Below are positions 38,160 through 46,970 of a stretch of 64,000 bases of DNA, in pieces. A program made the position numbers and the translations under genes. How positions within the stretch are numbered: the first letter of the stretch is position 1; each line of letters begins with the position of its first letter. The DNA is from Caldilineaceae bacterium (GTDB taxonomy: Bacteria; Chloroflexota; Anaerolineae; Caldilineales; Caldilineaceae), in assembly GCA_022821545.1 (NCBI GenBank), contig JAJEDJ010000036.1:124001-188000 (forward strand), given 5' to 3'. The notes below the pieces were generated by a model. That model ran no database searches. It saw nothing but the letters and a program-made list of their open reading frames with translations, and was not told the origin of the DNA.

Positions 38160-39188
38160 TCACTCGTCTTCCTCCCACAATACCGGGTCCACCGCTCCGC
38201 TCTTGATGTCCTCGATCGCGGTGCGGGCCGCCTCCTTAACTTCGTCGGCAATCTCAATGTTTTCGTTGAATTCCAGTCGTAACCCGTCGTTGGCAAATGT
38301 AAGTTTGTATGCCGTGCCGCCTAGTTCGCCATTCTCGATCTTGGAGATCATATCGGCAACCACGTTGGCCCAATTGTATATTTGATTGGTAACCACAACG
38401 TCTGGGCCCAGGGATATCTGATCGCTTTGCGTACCCAGCCAGGCAACACCATTCTCATTGGCGACGCCAATCGCCCCGACCACCTGCTGCGCCGATCCGG
38501 TCAACACGTCGGCGCCGGCCTGAATATGCACGTGGGCAGCCTCAGCCGCCAGCGTCGTGTCGCTGAACGAGCCTGTATAGCTGATGTTTACCTGTGCGTC
38601 CGGTTTGATTTCTGTAACGCCTCGTACGAAACCGTCAATGTAAAGTTTGGCGTCGCCCGCCACCGGCCCGATAACACCGATAACATCAGTCTGCGTAAGC
38701 ATCGCGGCAACGACACCGTTGACATATCCGCCCTCGTTGGCAACCGCCCCGTACGCGAATACATTCTCGATTCCCTTATCTGCCCCCGTATCCGACGAAG
38801 TGCCCCAGGCGAAACTTGTTTCCGTAAAATCGGCGGCCACTTCAAACACGGAATTTCCGTATTGCGCACCGTGGGCGATCACCAGGTCGAATCCCTCCGA
38901 CGCATAATCTCGAATCGCCGCCGACGCGTCGGTCACTCGGAACATTCCCTCCGAATACGCGATCGTCAGCGCATCCTCTCCACCCATTTCAGTTTGAACA
39001 GCGACCAGCGAATCGAACATCGACTGGCTCCAGGCGATATCCGTCGTGCTGCTAGGCATAACGATCGCAATGCGAAAGGGATCGCCTTCTGCGCCGACCG
39101 TTTCTCCGTCTCCACTGTCGTCCGATCTACCGCAGCCAGCCAGAAGCAGCAAGAAGATCAATGTGGATATACTGATTCGTCTTAGCAT
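38160..39188 (-). CDS. BMP family substrate-binding lipoprotein
   Basis: A 342-aa binding protein of the basic membrane protein (PnrA/Med-like) family. A lipoprotein signal (MLRRISISTLIFLLLLAGC) gives an acylated Cys19. The mature domain starts with an acidic Gly/Asp linker and FRIAIVMPSSTTDIAWSQS. Family members bind purine nucleosides or other small ligands. It lies between the permeases and the ATPase gene in the operon and provides the extracytoplasmic receptor. Confidence 0.92.
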   Translation of the reverse strand: MLRRISISTLIFLLLLAGCGRSDDSGDGETVGAEGDPFRIAIVMPSSTTDIAWSQSMFDSLVAVQTEMGGEDALTIAYSEGMFRVTDASAAIRDYASEGFDLVIAHGAQYGNSVFEVAADFTETSFAWGTSSDTGADKGIENVFAYGAVANEGGYVNGVVAAMLTQTDVIGVIGPVAGDAKLYIDGFVRGVTEIKPDAQVNISYTGSFSDTTLAAEAAHVHIQAGADVLTGSAQQVVGAIGVANENGVAWLGTQSDQISLGPDVVVTNQIYNWANVVADMISKIENGELGGTAYKLTFANDGLRLEFNENIEIADEVKEAARTAIEDIKSGAVDPVLWEEDE

Positions 39189-39236
39189 GATTCTCTCTTT
39201 AAGAATAAGAATTCAAGAACCTTGCAGTCGTCTGCC

Positions 39237-40169
39237 TTACTCGCCCCGCTCGTATGACCTGGCCAGAGCTGCCGGCTTCTGAATCTGCCGTGCAGTGAAT
39301 GCGAGCACAACGATTGTCATAATATAAGGCATCATTACGGCTACCTCCGATGGGACTGGGATGTCCAGCGCCTGGACCCAAAGCTGCAGGGCGTTGACCA
39401 GGCTGAACAGCAGCGATCCCCCCAGCACGCCCACTGTGCGCCAACTTCCAAAATAGACCAGTGCAACCGCAATAAAACCAAGACCGTTTGTCATATTCTC
39501 CTGGAACACGTTTTGCAGACCTATACTGAGTGAAGCCCCCGCCACTGCAGCCAGGGCGCCGCCGATCATCAGAGTCGCGTAGCGCACACCATTGACACTG
39601 ACACCCAAGGTATCGGCTGCCTCCGGATTGTGCCCAACCGCGCGGATCTTCAGACCCAATGTCGTTCGGTTGATTACGAACCAGGAAAGCGGCACCATCA
39701 GATAGGCGAGATAGACCAATGCGTTATGATTGAACAGAATATGTCCGAGTCCCGGAATGTCGGACAGCAGCGGAATCGCCAACTGCCTGAAGCCGCTAAC
39801 CCCTTCCACCGAACCGATCAGCGTTTTGAAGAGCAGGCTGCTCAATCCAAGTCCAAAAAGATATAGGCCGATGCCGCTAATGCCTTGCAGCGACTGCATC
39901 GTCACGCTGACGAAGGCTTTCAGCAACCCCATCAAGACGCCAATTGCAATCGCGACCAGCACGCCCACCCACAGATTGTGTCCCTCGAACACGGCGTAAA
40001 AGGCGAAGAAGGCCCCCATCAGCATGATACCGTCCACGCCCAAATTCAAGACGCCGGAACGCTGGCCGAATGTCTCCCCCAATGCGGCAAACAGATAGGG
40101 GGTTGCCAACCGCACGCAACTATGCAGGATTCCGACAAGTGTAGAAATCGTAAACAGTTCGTCTAACAT
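39237..40169 (-). CDS. ABC transporter permease, BPD_transp_2 family (second permease)
   Basis: A 310-aa membrane protein with about eight to ten helices and the family motifs FAALGETFGQRSGVLNLGVDGIM-like N-terminus and LKIRAVGHNPEAADTLG in the coupling loop. It pairs with the permease encoded upstream to form the channel of the BMP-dependent importer. The neighbouring binding-protein start lies 49 bp downstream. Confidence 0.92.
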   Translation of the reverse strand: MLDELFTISTLVGILHSCVRLATPYLFAALGETFGQRSGVLNLGVDGIMLMGAFFAFYAVFEGHNLWVGVLVAIAIGVLMGLLKAFVSVTMQSLQGISGIGLYLFGLGLSSLLFKTLIGSVEGVSGFRQLAIPLLSDIPGLGHILFNHNALVYLAYLMVPLSWFVINRTTLGLKIRAVGHNPEAADTLGVSVNGVRYATLMIGGALAAVAGASLSIGLQNVFQENMTNGLGFIAVALVYFGSWRTVGVLGGSLLFSLVNALQLWVQALDIPVPSEVAVMMPYIMTIVVLAFTARQIQKPAALARSYERGE

Positions 40170-40299
40170 TTCGGCAATTTACGGGGAAAGATTCGGCGGT
40201 TGCCCATCCCACGCTTTCCGTGCAGCCTCCCGGCATCGTTTCACGAGTTTACTTCACACTTCCTGAGCGGGGAGAAACGTCCCTCTCCTCGCCTTTCTC

Positions 40300-41508
40300 T
40301 CATACCTCAGCAATCGATTCTCGCGTATTACCTTCTGCGGCCGGCGGCCCGGCAGGCCCGTCATCGCCGACTCGCCGTCGCGTGCGCCGTCTCACGTAAA
40401 GGTCGCTGGAAACGACGAATAGGACGACCAGACCTTGCAGGGCGATGGCCAGTGCGCTGGGAACCTGCACAGCTCTTTGCATCTTGTCCGCGCCAACGAG
40501 CAGTGCGCCGAACAGCGCCGAGGCCGGAATCGCCCCCAACGGGTGGAGTTTGCCAAAGAGTGCAGCCACAATCCCGCTAAAGCCGTAGCCGCCGCTCAGC
40601 CCCTCAAGCATACGATGATGAACGCCTAAAACCTCCACTGCGCCGGCCAGTCCGCACAGCATTCCGCTCAGCGCCAACGACAACGTCACATACTTGGCGA
40701 CGGGAATGCCCGCATACCTTGACGCGTGGGGGTTCAAGCCCACCGCCCGGATGCGGTAGCCGATTGTCGTACGCCAAAGCAGGAAGTAAACGGCGAGGGC
40801 CAGAAGAACAGCCAGAATTGCGCCGCTGTGGAAAAGTGTGCGCGGCACCAGCCGCGGCAGCCAAATCGACTCTGGCAGCGCCGCGCTTTGGGGAATGCTC
40901 GTGCCCGCCGCGACATGCTCCGGATCCAGCATCGGCCCGCGCAGCAGAAAGTTCATTAGGCGCAAGGCGATCTGGTTCATCATCACCGTAGTGAGAATCT
41001 CATTGACGCCCAGACGCGCCTTCAACAGACCGGGAATGCCGCCCCAAATGAGCCCTGCCGCCGCGCCGCTAATCAGGGTCAGCGGAAGCAGAACCAGGGC
41101 CGGCAAATCCCTGAACCCTACCCCAAATGCAGTGGCAGCCAGCGCCCCGACGACAATCTGCCCTTCACCGCCAATGTTGATCACGCCGCCCCGAAAGGCG
41201 ATGCAAATGCCCAGACCGACCAACAGCAGCGGCGTGGCCTTGGTCAGGGTCTGCGTGATGCCGCTTATGTTGCCCAGCGCGCCCTGAATCAGTGCGCTGT
41301 AGGCCTCGATTGGGTCGGTGCCTAACAGGAACAGCAGCAAAACGCCTACCACCAGCGCGATCACCATCGCCAGCACCGGCAGCAATACGTCGATCAGTTT
41401 GGCCAGATATAAGCGAGTGTTCATCCTTTGCTCAGTAACGCGTCGCCAGCGCGCCTTTTGGGGACTGTCTGCCATACGCATTTCCGCCGCATTGCGCACA
41501 ACTGCCAT
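40300..41508 (-). CDS. ABC transporter permease, BPD_transp_2 family (first permease)
   Basis: A 402-aa membrane protein. A basic cytoplasmic N-terminus of about 35 residues precedes roughly nine helices. The GGVINIGGEGQI segment and the coupling loop YRIRAVGLNPHASRYAG are typical of nucleoside/sugar permeases. A basic Arg-rich tail follows the last helix. The ATG at 41508 lies about 14 nt from the expected transcription start, which supports the long N-terminus. It leads a four-gene operon in the order permease, permease, binding protein, ATPase. Confidence 0.9.
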   Translation of the reverse strand: MAVVRNAAEMRMADSPQKARWRRVTEQRMNTRLYLAKLIDVLLPVLAMVIALVVGVLLLFLLGTDPIEAYSALIQGALGNISGITQTLTKATPLLLVGLGICIAFRGGVINIGGEGQIVVGALAATAFGVGFRDLPALVLLPLTLISGAAAGLIWGGIPGLLKARLGVNEILTTVMMNQIALRLMNFLLRGPMLDPEHVAAGTSIPQSAALPESIWLPRLVPRTLFHSGAILAVLLALAVYFLLWRTTIGYRIRAVGLNPHASRYAGIPVAKYVTLSLALSGMLCGLAGAVEVLGVHHRMLEGLSGGYGFSGIVAALFGKLHPLGAIPASALFGALLVGADKMQRAVQVPSALAIALQGLVVLFVVSSDLYVRRRTRRRVGDDGPAGPPAAEGNTRESIAEV

Positions 41509-41528
41509 CCTGATGGCAAACTGTCCCG

Positions 41529-41537
41529 ATTATAGCA
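41529..41537 (-). promoter_or_regulatory. Extended consensus -10 of the BMP importer operon
   Basis: On the minus strand TGC-TATAAT, a perfect extended -10. A possible -35 is TTTGAA with a short 15-bp spacer. The leader is only about 14 nt, leaving no room for a riboswitch. Confidence 0.65.
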
Positions 41538-41574
41538 CCCTTCCATAAATTCAAATAGTGCTCTAAAACTGTTT

Positions 41575-41949
41575 CTACTCGGTCACACCGGTGGCTGGAT
41601 AGAGGACAGCTGGCGCAGCACGGGGGAAGACAGCGATCAGACGCACCGTAACATCTCCCACATTGCGGACCCCGTGCAGTTCGCCTTCCGGGACGAAAAC
41701 CGTTGTATCGGCGCCGACCCGGTGGCGTTCCTCGCCCAGGGTGACTTCGACTTCACCGCTGAGAAAAGTCAGGCTCTCCTCACAATCGTGGAAGTGCAGC
41801 GGGATAACGCCGCCGGGAGGCATGTACTGTTCCCACAGCTCCATCTGCGTTGCGCCGCAAGTGTGTCCCGTGATAATGCGTGCGCCGGGAATGTTACTGC
41901 GCGTGTTTATAGGGTCGTAATCTTTGTGGGTATGTGGAAGAATTGCCAT
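41575..41949 (-). CDS. Cupin domain protein
   Basis: A 124-aa single-domain cupin. The metal-binding motif 1 (PLHFHDCEESLTFLSGE) and motif 2 (GELHGVRNVG) are both intact, giving two His plus Glu and a third His. Such proteins range from dioxygenases to isomerases and sugar-binding regulators. It follows the methyltransferase gene by 32 bp on the same strand. Function is unknown. Confidence 0.87.
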   Translation of the reverse strand: MAILPHTHKDYDPINTRSNIPGARIITGHTCGATQMELWEQYMPPGGVIPLHFHDCEESLTFLSGEVEVTLGEERHRVGADTTVFVPEGELHGVRNVGDVTVRLIAVFPRAAPAVLYPATGVTE

Positions 41950-41981
41950 CGATCTGGAATGCCTATACCTAACGCCGACTG

Positions 41982-42686
41982 TTAGCCACCTGTTTGCGCC
42001 GCAGTCCGCCTCCGCAGGCGCAACATTTGGCTGCCGCCCCGCTGAAATTCGTAGGGCACCTTTTCTATTCTAGCCTGAATGTCTTGTGCTGTGAAAGCGT
42101 CAATTACGCCCTCGACGTGCGGTGACGGCGCGCCCCCAACCTGCAGCAACGGAAAGGCCCGCGCCTCCGGGGCTACCCGCAGCATCTCCTCCAGCGCCCG
42201 TACATGAAAGTCCAGGTCAAACTCCTTGCTGTACAGGAAGAGAAAATGGGAAGAAAGCGCGAGGTCAAAGCTGTTGTCCTCGAAAGGAAGGTCGGGCAAT
42301 GAGGCATCCAGATAACGTCCTTCACGTAAACCCCGTGAAAAGTCGGCCAGAAAGGTCCGCATTGCCCACATCCTTCGCTGACCTAAAGCCGGCAGCGACG
42401 GCACGCAGGTCCAGACGAAGTCATCCCGGTTGCGCGCCAACTGCTCCAGGATAACGTCGTAGGTTTCTTCTACGCGCTTTTCGATGGCCTCCGCCTCAAG
42501 CGCGTACAGCGGATCGACCGAGACGACCGAGTACCCCTGCGCCGTCATCTCCGCATTGAAGCTGGCCGGTCCGTCCCCGCATCCAAGAATCCGCCTGCGC
42601 AGGTCCCGTTCCCCCAGGTCGAACATCCCGCAGTACTCGTCCATCGTCCTCCCCCAGGGCACGACGCCGTCGACTGTGAAGGGCAT
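41982..42686 (-). CDS. Class I SAM-dependent methyltransferase-like protein
   Basis: A 234-aa protein with a Rossmann-type methyltransferase core: motif I ILGCGDGPASF (about 34-44), an acidic strand end SVDPLY (about 56-61), and FDLALSSHFLFLY (about 149-161) as motif IV. The C-terminal part (HVRALEEMLRVAPEARAFPLLQ) is typical. The ATG has GGAGG upstream. No substrate can be assigned. It and the cupin gene form a two-gene unit with a probable promoter at 42721-42749. Confidence 0.8.
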   Translation of the reverse strand: MPFTVDGVVPWGRTMDEYCGMFDLGERDLRRRILGCGDGPASFNAEMTAQGYSVVSVDPLYALEAEAIEKRVEETYDVILEQLARNRDDFVWTCVPSLPALGQRRMWAMRTFLADFSRGLREGRYLDASLPDLPFEDNSFDLALSSHFLFLYSKEFDLDFHVRALEEMLRVAPEARAFPLLQVGGAPSPHVEGVIDAFTAQDIQARIEKVPYEFQRGGSQMLRLRRRTAAQTGG

Positions 42687-42720
42687 CCTCCATACCTCCG
42701 TAACGACCTACTGCAGAGCA

Positions 42721-42749
42721 TTCTTACTGACAGCCGCAACCTGCGTCAA
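42721..42749 (-). promoter_or_regulatory. Promoter of the methyltransferase-cupin unit
   Basis: On the minus strand TTGACG (42744-42749), 17-bp spacer, TAAGAA (42721-42726). It would leave a leader of about 30 nt. Confidence 0.5.
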
Positions 42750-42837
42750 GCAATAGTAAGACGTGCCCTGGGAAAAATGAGCAGCGACAGATCTTCTCGC
42801 CCTCTTTTTTTCCTCTCTAGTTGGCACCCCCCAACCA

Positions 42838-42846
42838 TGTTACAAT
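42838..42846 (+). promoter_or_regulatory. Extended -10 of the lipoprotein gene
   Basis: TGT-TACAAT is an extended -10. TTGGCA lies 14 bp upstream, too close for a normal -35. It is divergent from the methyltransferase promoter. The gap 42687-42994 shows no other feature. Confidence 0.5.
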
Positions 42847-42994
42847 TGACGCACATTCATTCCCAACAGGCATTGTCTGCTCTATCCTTTCACTCCAGAG
42901 CTGCATCTTGTCGGTTGCTTTGTCTTCAGCGCAGTGAAGCCCAGGCTCTTAGAGGTGGGAAGACTAGGATATGAAGATGGGAAGGAGAATGACG

Positions 42995-43741
42995 ATGAAA
43001 CGAGTCCTGCTCTTGTGCGGTCTGATTCTTCTGCTGTCGGGTTGCGTCATGGACCCGGGATCTCTTGCGCTCATCCCTACAACTGAGCCAGTTGAAATAC
43101 CACCTCGTTTTGCCCAACATCTCAACTCGTTGCAGTATCTTGATGGAGTGCCCGCTCTTTTTTTCAACGCGCGCGGCGAACCTGTCGCTGCCCTGGGCAC
43201 AGAGCAGATGAAAAATGATCGATGGTTGCAACTTTGGGCAATGACCGCAATGGAAAATGACGGGTCACTGGGTTTAGGGAAGACTCTTGAAAAAGGAGAA
43301 ATCCCGGATATAATTCTGGATGACCACGTAATAGCCGCAATATACATGAACGCCTTTGCCACCGCTGAAAGCTTGTGTATCGAGAGGAGAACGGAAGTAA
43401 CAGAATTTGTCGAGGCGTATGCTGCCGAAGCAGAGGGCCTGGAAAACGTTCAGTTTCCATACTTGACGGTCATACACGACTTGGCGGCCCGCTTAACGCT
43501 GAATTATGACTCGTCAGCAGGTGAAACCCACTGCAAAGACTACCTGGCTTCCCTATCGGACTTTCCAGTTTCACGCTCTTTCTGCTTCGGGGGTGGAGCC
43601 CTCTTTGAGGATAACCATGTTAGGGGGCAGAAAGCCCATATGGCGCGAAAGAAGGAGACCATGGAAAAGTTCACTTCCTCTCCGCAGTCACTCTTGGCCT
43701 CTCTCGCCAGTTTGAGTTGCTCGACAGGTGTACGCCAATGA
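42995..43741 (+). CDS. Putative lipoprotein of unknown function
   Basis: 248 aa, not recognised. A clean lipoprotein signal (MKRVLLLCGLILLLSGC) gives acylated Cys17. The remainder is a mixed helical domain with four or five further cysteines (CIERRTEV, HCKDYL, SFCFGGG, SCSTG), which could form disulfides. The start at 42995 is chosen because GAAGGAGA lies 7 nt upstream and the signal peptide begins there; three earlier in-frame ATGs are open. It is followed 27 bp later by the DUF402 gene. Confidence 0.7.
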   Translation: MKRVLLLCGLILLLSGCVMDPGSLALIPTTEPVEIPPRFAQHLNSLQYLDGVPALFFNARGEPVAALGTEQMKNDRWLQLWAMTAMENDGSLGLGKTLEKGEIPDIILDDHVIAAIYMNAFATAESLCIERRTEVTEFVEAYAAEAEGLENVQFPYLTVIHDLAARLTLNYDSSAGETHCKDYLASLSDFPVSRSFCFGGGALFEDNHVRGQKAHMARKKETMEKFTSSPQSLLASLASLSCSTGVRQ

Positions 43742-43768
43742 GCATAAAATGATGGAAGACGGTATCCC

Positions 43769-44404
43769 TTGACGCCCCCGAATACATGCGCAATTCGTTG
43801 GTCCTCAGGTGATCACGTCCAGTTTCAACAGGTCTGGGGAAGAAGCGTCTGGGCCGCTATTCCCGCAACCATTGTCGAAGACAGCAGCGACTTGGTGGTA
43901 CTTTATATCGCTCCCGGAACCATGTTTTCCGGACCGGTCTGCACACGTGAAGAGCACTTGCCAGTGGCGGCAAGCGGCGTGTGGGAACGGAAACTGTACG
44001 AGTGGGCCGGACAACACCACCTCTGGGCATCCGTGCCGGGCGAAGCCTGCTCAATCTGGACAGTCTGGTCTGCCCCGGACTGGGCCCACGTAGGCTGGAA
44101 AGTCAATCCGGAACTGCCTCTCAAACGTACTCCCACCGGCTTCGACACAACCGACCATGTCCTTGACGCGGTCATCAGCGCCGACCTCAGTTCATGGCGG
44201 CTGAAGGACGAAGACGAGCTCGCCGTCGCCATCGAACTCGGCCTGTTTACAGTTTCCGAAGGGGAACGGATCCACCAGGAAGCGCGGCGCGTCGCCGGCG
44301 AGTGTATAACGTCTCGTCGCCGGCAACTTCAAACGTGGGTCGCCTGGCGTCCACCATCACACTGGAAACTTCCCGTCCTCCAATCAAACTGGGAAGCCGC
44401 GTGA
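43769..44404 (+). CDS. DUF402 domain protein
   Basis: About 211 aa. The sequence resembles the DUF402 family (nucleoside tri-/diphosphatase-like and FAU-1-like proteins): WKVNPELPLKRTPTGFDTTDHVLDAVISADLSSWRLKDEDEL, cited here only as positions 111-152, holds the conserved Asp and Glu residues. The start is probably TTG at 43769 with GGAAGA 10 nt upstream, as no better codon exists. The last 11 codons lie inside the left copy of the duplicated junction at 44369-44483. The call rests on pattern recognition of the family. Confidence 0.7.
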   Translation: MTPPNTCAIRWSSGDHVQFQQVWGRSVWAAIPATIVEDSSDLVVLYIAPGTMFSGPVCTREEHLPVAASGVWERKLYEWAGQHHLWASVPGEACSIWTVWSAPDWAHVGWKVNPELPLKRTPTGFDTTDHVLDAVISADLSSWRLKDEDELAVAIELGLFTVSEGERIHQEARRVAGECITSRRRQLQTWVAWRPPSHWKLPVLQSNWEAA

Positions 44405-44483
44405 CGTCACAACGCCGCTATCCCGGTTTACTCCTCCGCCACCACAGGAATACGCAGCACACTAACCCCCGAAATCTCAATTC
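44369..44483. repeat. Left copy of a duplicated gene-junction segment
   Basis: About 115 bp that aligns with 44930-45045 at roughly 80-85% identity. It contains the real end of the DUF402 gene followed by a decayed copy of the 3' end of the fumarylacetoacetate hydrolase gene in reverse orientation. The shared core GCCGCGTGACGTCACAAC is identical in both copies. It ends abruptly where the brnT remnant begins. Confidence 0.85.
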
Positions 44484-44499
44484 TAAGTACGACGCCCGG

Positions 44500-44604
44500 C
44501 AGAAGCGAATTCGCTTTACTTACAGAGCGAATAGAATCAGGATTTTTGGGGCTGGGTACTGGAGAAAGTACCGGAAGTTATACTTGGAACAGGGGAGCGC
44601 ATGA
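44500..44604 (+). pseudogene. brnT: Truncated BrnT-type toxin (C-terminal part only)
   Basis: About the last 32 residues of a BrnT ribonuclease toxin remain (RIRFTYRANRIRIFGAGY, then WRKYRKLYLEQGSA), matching the C-terminal beta strand and helix of the family. The N-terminal two-thirds, with the catalytic residues, is missing and replaced by the duplicated junction. The frame stays open through the duplication by chance. Its stop overlaps the antitoxin start as ATGA, the normal brnTA coupling. Confidence 0.65.
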
Positions 44605-44882
44605 AGCAGAATCTTGACCCGCCAAGACAAACTTGGGAGACCGTAGACTATTCGGATGATCCTGAACTACCAGATATTGAAGACTTGCAAATTGTAGACA
44701 AGGAGTTCTTGCCGCGCCCAGATGAACTGGTCTTCAAAGACGCCGAGATAGAAAATATCACGGTATCTCTTGACAAGGAGACAGTTACTTTTTTCAAGAG
44801 CAAAGCAAAGGAGTTAGGCGCCTCCTATCAGACTCTGGTTCGGAGCATTCTCAAAGAGTACGCGGCGCGACAGGGCAGATAG
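44601..44882 (+). CDS. brnA: BrnA-like ribbon-helix-helix antitoxin
   Basis: 93 aa. The N-terminal 50 residues are acidic and probably bind toxin. The C-terminal 40 residues form a ribbon-helix-helix DNA-binding domain: ENITVSLDKETVTFFKSKAK, then ELGASYQTLVRSILKEYAARQ, as in BrnA/CopG-type antitoxins. The start overlaps the brnT remnant stop. In an intact module BrnA neutralises BrnT and represses the operon. Here the antitoxin is intact but its toxin is broken, so it may be a solitary antitoxin or a relic; lower GC than the surroundings suggests acquisition. Confidence 0.8.
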   Translation: MKQNLDPPRQTWETVDYSDDPELPDIEDLQIVDKEFLPRPDELVFKDAEIENITVSLDKETVTFFKSKAKELGASYQTLVRSILKEYAARQGR

Positions 44883-44929
44883 CCACTTGGCGTTGCAGAA
44901 AGGTGGGAGCAGTCTGTGACGCCACTTTC

Positions 44930-45045
44930 GCTTCCTATCCCCCATTGAAACTGGAAGGCCGCGTGACGTCACAACACCGCTATCCCAAATTACGCCTCCG
45001 CCACCACCGGATTGCGCAGCACGCCTACCCCTGAAATCTCAATCT
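44930..45045. repeat. Right copy of the duplicated gene-junction segment
   Basis: Partner of 44369-44483. It holds the real 3' end of the fumarylacetoacetate hydrolase-family gene and, left of it, a decayed tail of the DUF402 gene (reading LPIPH, a stop, then NWKAA and stop in the corresponding frame). Each copy thus keeps only one functional gene end. Confidence 0.85.
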
Positions 45046-45763
45046 CCACCACATCACCCGGCTGCACGGGACCCACACCCGACGGCGTACCCGTCATGAT
45101 CACATCACCCGGCAGCAACGTAATCGCCTCGCTGATGTAAGCGATCAACTGCGCCACCGGAAAGATCAGGTCATCCGTATTCGTGTGCTGCTTGACCTCT
45201 CCGTTCAATCGGGTTGTCAATTCAAGATTTGTGGAGTCCAAGCCGGTGGCAATACAGGGTCCAAGCGGCTTGAAAGTATCGAATCCCTTGCCAATCAGCA
45301 TGCAGCCGTTGGCCATCTCATTAGCCTGGATCACCCGTTCGCTGACATCGTTCCCGCAGCTGTATCCCAATACATAGTCCAGCGCATCCGCTTCCGCCAC
45401 CCGGCGCGCCTCCTTGCCAATGACGACCGACAGCTCGCCCTCATAATGCACGTTCTGCCCCTGACGCGGGTAAACGATCGGCTCCTCCGGGTCCAAAATT
45501 GCAGTCGAAGGCAGCATGAAAAGCATCGGCTGGTCCGGCGGCGTCTGCCCCCCCTCCTCAGCATGGGCCAGGTAATTCAACCCCACCCCAATCAGCCGCG
45601 GACTTCCAACCGGCGCCAGCACTCGCACGTTATCCAGATGCGTTGTCTCGCCGCTCTCCTCGATACTGTCGAAGGGACAGGAGACCAGCTGGCGGATCGC
45701 GCCGTCCTCTTCCAGAATTCCGTAGCTTGTCGCACCGTCGGCACTGTAGCGCAAAATCTTCAT
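44990..45763 (-). CDS. Fumarylacetoacetate hydrolase family protein
   Basis: A 257-aa enzyme of the FAH/HpcE superfamily, which cleaves or decarboxylates 2-oxo-acid derivatives in aromatic or sugar breakdown. Visible blocks are GLNYLAHAEEGG, YEGELSVVIGKEARRV (metal-ligand Glu pair), YSCGNDVSER (metal-ligand Asp), GKGFDTFKPLGP and MTGTPSGVGPVQPGD. The start ATG 45763 is preferred over a TTG two codons upstream because GAGGAG lies 9 nt before it. The C-terminal coding end lies within the right copy of the duplication. Confidence 0.92.
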   Translation of the reverse strand: MKILRYSADGATSYGILEEDGAIRQLVSCPFDSIEESGETTHLDNVRVLAPVGSPRLIGVGLNYLAHAEEGGQTPPDQPMLFMLPSTAILDPEEPIVYPRQGQNVHYEGELSVVIGKEARRVAEADALDYVLGYSCGNDVSERVIQANEMANGCMLIGKGFDTFKPLGPCIATGLDSTNLELTTRLNGEVKQHTNTDDLIFPVAQLIAYISEAITLLPGDVIMTGTPSGVGPVQPGDVVEIEISGVGVLRNPVVAEA

Positions 45764-46016
45764 CGTCAAGACTCCTCACTGTGTATGATGTGTTATAGAT
45801 ACTGTATCCGCTTCTTTCGCACTTCAATCCTTTGCTGACTACCCCACAGGTAACCCCACGCCTGCCCTTTCACTGGATAGTAGGAAAAGGATTGCAGCCA
45901 TGATAGACTGTGCGCATGTTTTTCACCAGTGGCTGGCAACCAGGATTCAGCTGCCGCTACTTCCACAACCCGCGTACACTGAGACACGACCCAAGTTCAC
46001 AAAGGAGCACACGAAT

Positions 46017-46772
46017 ATGACCACCTCCGGTAGAGTCGCAATCATCACCGGCGCCAGTTCCGGCATCGGCAAACGCACTGCCCTGCTTCTACTCGCGGAA
46101 GGGTACTCCGTCGCCCTCGCCGGCCGGCGCCTCGACCGTCTCGAAGAAACGGCCGCAGAGTCCGGGGCCGGCGAACGGGCCCTGGTCGTGCAAACCGACG
46201 TGACCGACCCCGCCGCCGTAGACGCCCTGTTCGACCGCACTATCGAAGCCTTCGGCCGCCTCGACCTCCTCTTCAACAATGCCGGCCGCGGCGCCCCGCG
46301 CGCCGATTTTGACGAGATATCCTACGAAGACTGGAAATCCGTCGTCGACGTAAACCTGACCGGCGTCTTCCTCTGTTCGCAACGGGCCTTCCGCATCATG
46401 AAAAATCAGACGCCCCAGGGCGGCCGCATCATTAACAACGGTTCGATCTCGGCGCATACCCCCCGCCCCAACTCCGCTCCCTATACATCGACAAAACACG
46501 CCATCACCGGCCTGACCAAGTCCACATCTCTCGACGGGCGCGCCTACAACATCTGCTGCGGCCAGATCGATATCGGCAACGCCGCCACCGAAATGACCGA
46601 ACGCATGCGCACCGGCATTATGCAGGCCAACGGCACCACCATGGTAGAGCCGAACATGGACTCCGACGGGGTCGCCCAAACGATCCTCTACATGGACAGC
46701 CTGCCCCTGGATACCAACGTGCTTACCCTGACCGTCATGGCCAATCAGATGCCTTACGTAGGTCGCGGCTGA
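46017..46772 (+). CDS. SDR family oxidoreductase
   Basis: A 251-aa short-chain dehydrogenase/reductase. TGASSGIGK (coenzyme loop), NNAGRG, the catalytic S in [11 protein letters not shown], and the YTSTK tyrosine-lysine pair are all present. AAAGGAG lies 9-10 nt before the chosen ATG. The frame is open upstream without sense. It opens the plus-strand catabolic block that runs to 54.9 kb. Cofactor preference cannot be set; Arg after the first strand (AGRR) suggests NADP(H). Confidence 0.93.
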   Translation: MTTSGRVAIITGASSGIGKRTALLLLAEGYSVALAGRRLDRLEETAAESGAGERALVVQTDVTDPAAVDALFDRTIEAFGRLDLLFNNAGRGAPRADFDEISYEDWKSVVDVNLTGVFLCSQRAFRIMKNQTPQGGRIINNGSISAHTPRPNSAPYTSTKHAITGLTKSTSLDGRAYNICCGQIDIGNAATEMTERMRTGIMQANGTTMVEPNMDSDGVAQTILYMDSLPLDTNVLTLTVMANQMPYVGRG

Positions 46773-46970
46773 AGGCGTTTTCTGATAACCTACGCTCCCC
46801 GGCACCTCTTTTGCGCAGTCTTCCGAACGAATGCCGGCGGGGCGAGCGGAGCGGTTTGGGAACTTCAGCTAGTCTAAGGCAGTTCCCATCTCTCGCGCAA
46901 AAGGCCAACGCAGGGCGCAATATTGGACACGGGCGGTTCGACACAATTCCATCTCGGAGATTTGCGCTCA

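Noticed and set aside
41509-41537. Purine riboswitch before the nucleoside-type importer
   Set aside because: The -10 is about 20 bp from the ATG, leaving no leader for an aptamer.
44194-44604. Open frame of 136 codons ending in the BrnT-like tail
   Set aside because: Its first two-thirds read out of frame through the DUF402 gene and the duplicated junction. Only the last 32 or so codons resemble a protein, so it is called a truncated brnT.
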